DNA from: an uncultured Lachnospiraceae bacterium
GTDB lineage: Bacteria; Bacillota; Clostridia; Lachnospirales; Lachnospiraceae
Length of the DNA stretch: 9,344 bases
Direction of reading: 5' to 3'
Assembly: GCA_946631935.1 (NCBI GenBank)
Contig: CAMPAP010000022.1
Location: 1 to 9,344, forward strand
In this document: positions 6,845 through 9,344 of the stretch, one piece after another
Position numbering within the stretch: the first letter of the stretch is position 1
How the letters are laid out: each line of letters opens with the position of its first letter
Notes under the pieces: model-generated
The model's database searches: none
Seen by the model: the letters and a program-made list of their open reading frames with translations, nothing else
What the model was told of the DNA's origin: nothing
Translations under genes and position numbers: made by a program

Positions 6845-7614
6845 CACTCTCCTCCTTTCTCTTTGCCGTGAAGAAGCGAAGTAACATTTTTTTCAAACGC
6901 TTCACCGTCCGTCATGTCTGTTTCAGACCATTCAATGGCGGTATCATTTCTCCGTGTCTTAACAAAAAAGACAACGGCCATAACGGTCATAAGTACAGCA
7001 TAGATGATAAATATCACTATAAATAATGTGATCCGGGATGAAAGGCAGAATTCATAAAATCCGTGAAGTACTATGGGAATCAGAACAGCCTCGCACATAT
7101 GCTGCTTTTTATCCGACTTATCGCCCTTAATGTCAGCAAGCTTTGCAAGTCCGTAAAAATAGCCCATAAAGATCGAAATAAAGACCTGGGCAATAACCGG
7201 AAGGATCAGCTTTAAAGGTTCAACCTCAGATCCGTACCTGATCATGTAGAAGATGTTTTCTGCGATCAAAAATCCGACGGACACCGTAACGGCATAGACA
7301 ATGGCATCAAAAGTGTAGTTAAAATCTTTATCCTTCCATGTAAGCAGTTTTAACACCATAAATCTGCAGCCTTCCTCTATAAGAGCCGTAAAAATAAAGG
7401 CATCAAAAAATGAGTAAAGCAGGATGTGTGTACCGTTATAGGTGCTTTCAAGAAGCCTGATCCCAAGAGTTCTGAGCAGGATGTCCACAAGCATCACCAA
7501 TACTCCCGACACAAAGAGTTTCAAAAGAAGCACAGGGGATTCCTTTTCCACGGTATCCAGTTTCCACACGGCATAGAACAAAATGATACCCGGTATCAAA
7601 GCAAGAGCAAGCAT
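6844..7614 (-). CDS. prsW: PrsW-family glutamic intramembrane protease
   Basis: Multi-pass membrane protein of 256 residues with about seven to eight hydrophobic segments and a hydrophilic C-terminal tail after about residue 220. The three PrsW signature sites are recognisable: E80-E81-G-C-R84 (family EExxK, here Arg for Lys), F115LIAE119 followed by N120 (FxxxE), and H184GFYE188 (family HxxxD, here Glu). In Bacillus subtilis PrsW cleaves the anti-sigma factor RsiW; no sigma/anti-sigma pair is present here, so the substrate is unknown. The start was set at the ATG at 7614 with GGAGG six bases upstream. A farther in-frame ATG at 7665 has no ribosome site and lies inside a hairpin. The gene overlaps the next by one base. 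Confidence 0.85.
   Translation of the reverse strand: MLALALIPGIILFYAVWKLDTVEKESPVLLLKLFVSGVLVMLVDILLRTLGIRLLESTYNGTHILLYSFFDAFIFTALIEEGCRFMVLKLLTWKDKDFNYTFDAIVYAVTVSVGFLIAENIFYMIRYGSEVEPLKLILPVIAQVFISIFMGYFYGLAKLADIKGDKSDKKQHMCEAVLIPIVLHGFYEFCLSSRITLFIVIFIIYAVLMTVMAVVFFVKTRRNDTAIEWSETDMTDGEAFEKNVTSLLHGKEKGGE
6851..6855 (-). promoter_or_regulatory. Ribosome binding site of the zinc-ribbon gene
   Basis: GGAGG six bases before the ATG at 6844, within the last codons of prsW. It favours this ATG over the adjacent GTG at 6847. Confidence 0.8.
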
Positions 7615-7620
7615 TTTATA

Positions 7621-7625
7621 CCTCC
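7621..7625 (-). promoter_or_regulatory. Ribosome binding site deciding the prsW start
   Basis: GGAGG six bases before the ATG at 7614; it excludes the longer in-frame start at 7665. Confidence 0.85.
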
Positions 7626-7653
7626 GTTCAGATGTATTTACAACAATAATATA

Positions 7654-7681
7654 ATACCACAGCATTTGAGGGCTGTGGTAT
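7654..7681 (-). terminator. 10-bp hairpin after the anchored protease gene, probable terminator
   Basis: ATACCACAGC and GCTGTGGTAT form a perfect 10-bp stem with an 8-base loop, 57 bases after the protease stop codon and 40 bases before the prsW start. On the minus strand it is followed by TTATATTATTGTTG, T-rich but interrupted. It most likely ends the protease transcript. Equally it could be a leader structure or operator for prsW, because I find no convincing promoter between it and prsW. Confidence 0.5.
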
Positions 7682-7738
7682 ATACAATAATTTCAAAGAT
7701 TAATCTTATCTGATTTTGAAGGATTTTAAAATTTTCCG

Positions 7739-9037
7739 TTAAGGAACGGAATAATCCACAGAATCCGCAAATTCAAGGAAATAAGTAAGGGGAACAAACT
7801 GATCCAGGTATATCAGCTCAGGTCCGTCAGCATAAGTGGTTCCCCAGATGAATCCAAGGAAATTACCGTATTTATCAAAGCATGGGGAACCGCTGCAGCT
7901 GCCCACGGCATTCTTCATTTCTCCTACCACCATATGTGAGGAGGCAGAAATCCTCTTTTCTACATCTTCATCATAATGATATGCAGTCTTTTCATAACAG
8001 TCGGTAAACATCACGGTGTTTTCAAGAACGATATCCTTCTGACACCTGCGCCAGGACTGGGTATTCATAAGGAACATATCTCCTGCTTTCAGATTTTTAA
8101 AAGCAGCCGGATCGATATGGACTTCCCTGAACATCAGCAGTTCATCCAAGTCAAAATATGATATGGGCACCGCAAACATCTGCTGGTCGTACTGGAGATA
8201 TCCGTTTGCAACGGCATCCCATTCAGGATGGCACTTAATGTAAATGATGTCACCGGAAGGTATCTCGGTCATATTGTCATAACAGTCATATATGCACAGG
8301 GTTTCGGCGCTGTCCACAGGGCAGTGCTTATTTGTGAAAAAGAAAAGATAATCCTCCGTCACCCTGTAAAGGAAACAACTGCATGCACCGTCATCATATG
8401 CCGCTCCGAATGATGTGGGGGAAGTAAGCTCTGTCAGCGCATTTATATCCTCCGCTTCATCCCCGGCAAGGGCATCATAACCGAAATAACCATGTGAAAT
8501 AAGAAAACTTATCGCATCCCGGTCCACGGTAAATCCGTAATCATTCTTTTCAAAGCTGCCCACGAAAACTGTTATTGTTTCCTCTGCCGTAATCTGATCA
8601 TCATCCGTAACGGAATATGTAACCTCATAGCTGCCTTTTCTGTCAGGATCAAACCCACCATCACTTGCTATGATGATCCTGTCTGTTATATCCTGCCCCT
8701 TTGCATCCTCCGCATAAACAAGATCATTTAGTGAAAACCCTGTTCCGGTTTTATATTTCCTGTCACTTAGCATGACAAAATGCGGGGGTTCAGGGCATTC
8801 AGACTCTTTTGACGCTTCGGGTTCTTCGGTTTCTTCCAGCTCTTTGGTCTCTTCTTGCTCTACAGTCTCTTCAGGTGTGGGGACCGCATCTGCTGTAAGC
8901 TGCGTGCTTTCGGTCTCCGTTTTTTTGTTTTCCGTTTCAGCGTTAAAAAACATCAAACATATCACAGCAAACAGCGTCAGCCCTGCCATAAGAAAAAGCG
9001 TTATCAAAATTATGGAGTTATGCTTTTTATTTCTCAC
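7739..9037 (-). CDS. Membrane-anchored extracellular trypsin-like serine protease with Ig-like domain
   Basis: Protein of 432 residues. A basic N-terminus and one hydrophobic helix (about 8-31) act as an uncleaved anchor. They are followed by a Glu/Thr-rich linker (33-85), an Ig-like domain of the Big_3/DUF5011 kind at about 88-159 (ending GSYEVTYSVTDDDQ...TVFV), and a trypsin-like domain from about 165 to the end. The likely catalytic triad is H238 in FTNKHC, D274 in HPEWDAVAN and S382 in SCSGSP, followed by CFDKYGNFLGFIWG. The residue two before the Ser, normally Gly in the oxyanion hole, appears to be Ser (S380), with C381 next to the nucleophile. Ten Cys in residues 219-386 could form disulfides. 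The start is GTG at 9037, with AAGGAGGAG about nine bases upstream. A good promoter lies just upstream. Substrate unknown. Confidence 0.85.
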   Translation of the reverse strand: MRNKKHNSIILITLFLMAGLTLFAVICLMFFNAETENKKTETESTQLTADAVPTPEETVEQEETKELEETEEPEASKESECPEPPHFVMLSDRKYKTGTGFSLNDLVYAEDAKGQDITDRIIIASDGGFDPDRKGSYEVTYSVTDDDQITAEETITVFVGSFEKNDYGFTVDRDAISFLISHGYFGYDALAGDEAEDINALTELTSPTSFGAAYDDGACSCFLYRVTEDYLFFFTNKHCPVDSAETLCIYDCYDNMTEIPSGDIIYIKCHPEWDAVANGYLQYDQQMFAVPISYFDLDELLMFREVHIDPAAFKNLKAGDMFLMNTQSWRRCQKDIVLENTVMFTDCYEKTAYHYDEDVEKRISASSHMVVGEMKNAVGSCSGSPCFDKYGNFLGFIWGTTYADGPELIYLDQFVPLTYFLEFADSVDYSVP

Positions 9038-9084
9038 TTAAATGTTCTCCTCCTTGGGGCCAACCATCCTTTACAGGCATCCAT

Positions 9085-9113
9085 ATTATATGATAATCAA
9101 CAAAGACGGACAA
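9085..9113 (-). promoter_or_regulatory. Sigma-A-type promoter for the anchored protease gene
   Basis: On the minus strand, -35 TTGTCC (9113-9108), a 17-base spacer and an exact -10 TATAAT (9090-9085). Transcription would begin near 9078, giving a leader of about 40 bases that contains the ribosome site AAGGAGGAG. Confidence 0.7.
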
Positions 9114-9141
9114 TCAGGCCCGGCTAAGATCACACAAATAA

Positions 9142-9344
9142 AAAGAGGCTGTCGATGAACTGTCCCCGGCACCGCAGTTATATATTAAGTTTGCGCTGCC
9201 CGTCTGAGCAGGTGCGGAGTATCCGAGCATAAATCGGTTCTCGAGGGCAGTTGTCTACGCGTTCGAAAGACACGAACACTGCAGTTCGCGCATATTAGCG
9301 CGAACGTCGCGAGTTGCCCGAGGGCGATTTTGTTCTTTGCGAGG
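9142..9344. other. Unidentified palindrome-rich, CpG-rich region at the right edge
   Basis: No gene is recognised here. The composition is richer in G+C and CG dinucleotides than the rest of the window. It is dense in perfect inverted repeats: AACTG/CAGTT (9158-9162, 9175-9179), CTGCCC/GGGCAG (9196-9201, 9245-9250), CGGA/TCCG (9215-9218, 9222-9225), GTTCG/CGAAC (9261-9265, 9273-9277), GTTCGCGC/GCGCGAAC (9284-9291, 9298-9305) and TTGCC/GGCGA (9314-9318, 9323-9327), the last followed by TTTTGTTCTTT. The left part, AAAAAGAGGCTGTCG, resembles IS terminal repeats, and CTGTCCCCGGCACC resembles short motifs I recall beside IS200-like or REP-associated transposases. It could be a mobile-element end, a dispersed repeat or a structured RNA; the window edge prevents a decision. 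Confidence 0.45.
9284..9305. repeat. Perfect 8-bp inverted repeat
   Basis: GTTCGCGC and GCGCGAAC flank the six-base loop ATATTA. This is the strongest hairpin in the right-edge region, and no T run follows it on either strand. Confidence 0.8.

Noticed and set aside
7696..7707. 12-bp palindrome AAGATTAATCTT between the protease gene and prsW
   Set aside because: It is AT-rich, in AT-rich intergenic DNA, and has no second copy or recognisable operator family. Chance is a sufficient explanation.
9273..9288. CGAAC-N6-GTTCG, resembling a Gram-positive LexA (Cheo) box
   Set aside because: The consensus spacing is GAAC-N4-GTTC; here the gap is six bases, and no SOS gene is nearby.
9185..9343. Minus-strand frame open from the right edge (52 residues, Arg/Leu/Cys-rich)
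   Set aside because: No start in view, overlaps several perfect hairpins and has a composition unlike the neighbouring proteins. It is probably spurious, though an out-of-view start cannot be excluded.

Overview
The window reads as ordinary low-to-mid GC Firmicutes chromosome, most likely class Clostridia, family Lachnospiraceae. This rests on the gene families (ThiT behind a TPP riboswitch, HflX, RsuA, a stand-alone NnrD, a PrsW-type protease), strong AGGAGG ribosome sites, and frequent GTG/TTG starts. The taxon is inferred from protein style, not from a marker gene. Every gene I can support lies on the minus strand, so transcription runs from high to low coordinates.

In the direction of transcription: (1) 9344-9114 holds no recognisable gene. 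It is a CpG-rich stretch full of short perfect inverted repeats, possibly the edge of a repeat or mobile element or a structured RNA. (2) A good sigma-A-type promoter (9085-9113) drives a membrane-anchored extracellular protein with an acidic linker, an Ig-like domain and a trypsin-like protease domain (7739-9037). A 10-bp hairpin (7654-7681) follows it. (3) A tightly packed group follows: a PrsW-like intramembrane protease (6844-7614), overlapping by one base a single-pass zinc-ribbon protein with a Ser/Asp/Trp/Tyr tail (5981-6844), then the NAD(P)HX dehydratase NnrD (5103-5960) and, 79 bases on, the ribosome-associated GTPase HflX (3710-5023). (4) A probable promoter precedes the rRNA pseudouridine synthase RsuA (2899-3588), followed by an orphan HPt phosphotransfer protein (2433-2768). 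(5) A TPP riboswitch begins directly after the HPt stop codon and heads a compact group: thiT (1541-2236), a cation diffusion facilitator (428-1537) and an SDR oxidoreductase cut by the left window edge (1-413).

Five gene starts were moved downstream from the longest open frame, to an ATG with a good ribosome site or a better family fit (HPt, RsuA, NnrD, zinc-ribbon protein, PrsW). HflX appears to use TTG and the anchored protease GTG.

Points most worth a second look: the TPP riboswitch carries an unusually large, branched P3 arm; a metal-exporter-like gene and an SDR gene sit in the thiamine-regulated group; an extracellular protease, an intramembrane protease and a single-pass zinc-ribbon protein are consecutive, which suggests (but does not show) a proteolytic signalling set; and the structured right-hand edge is unexplained.
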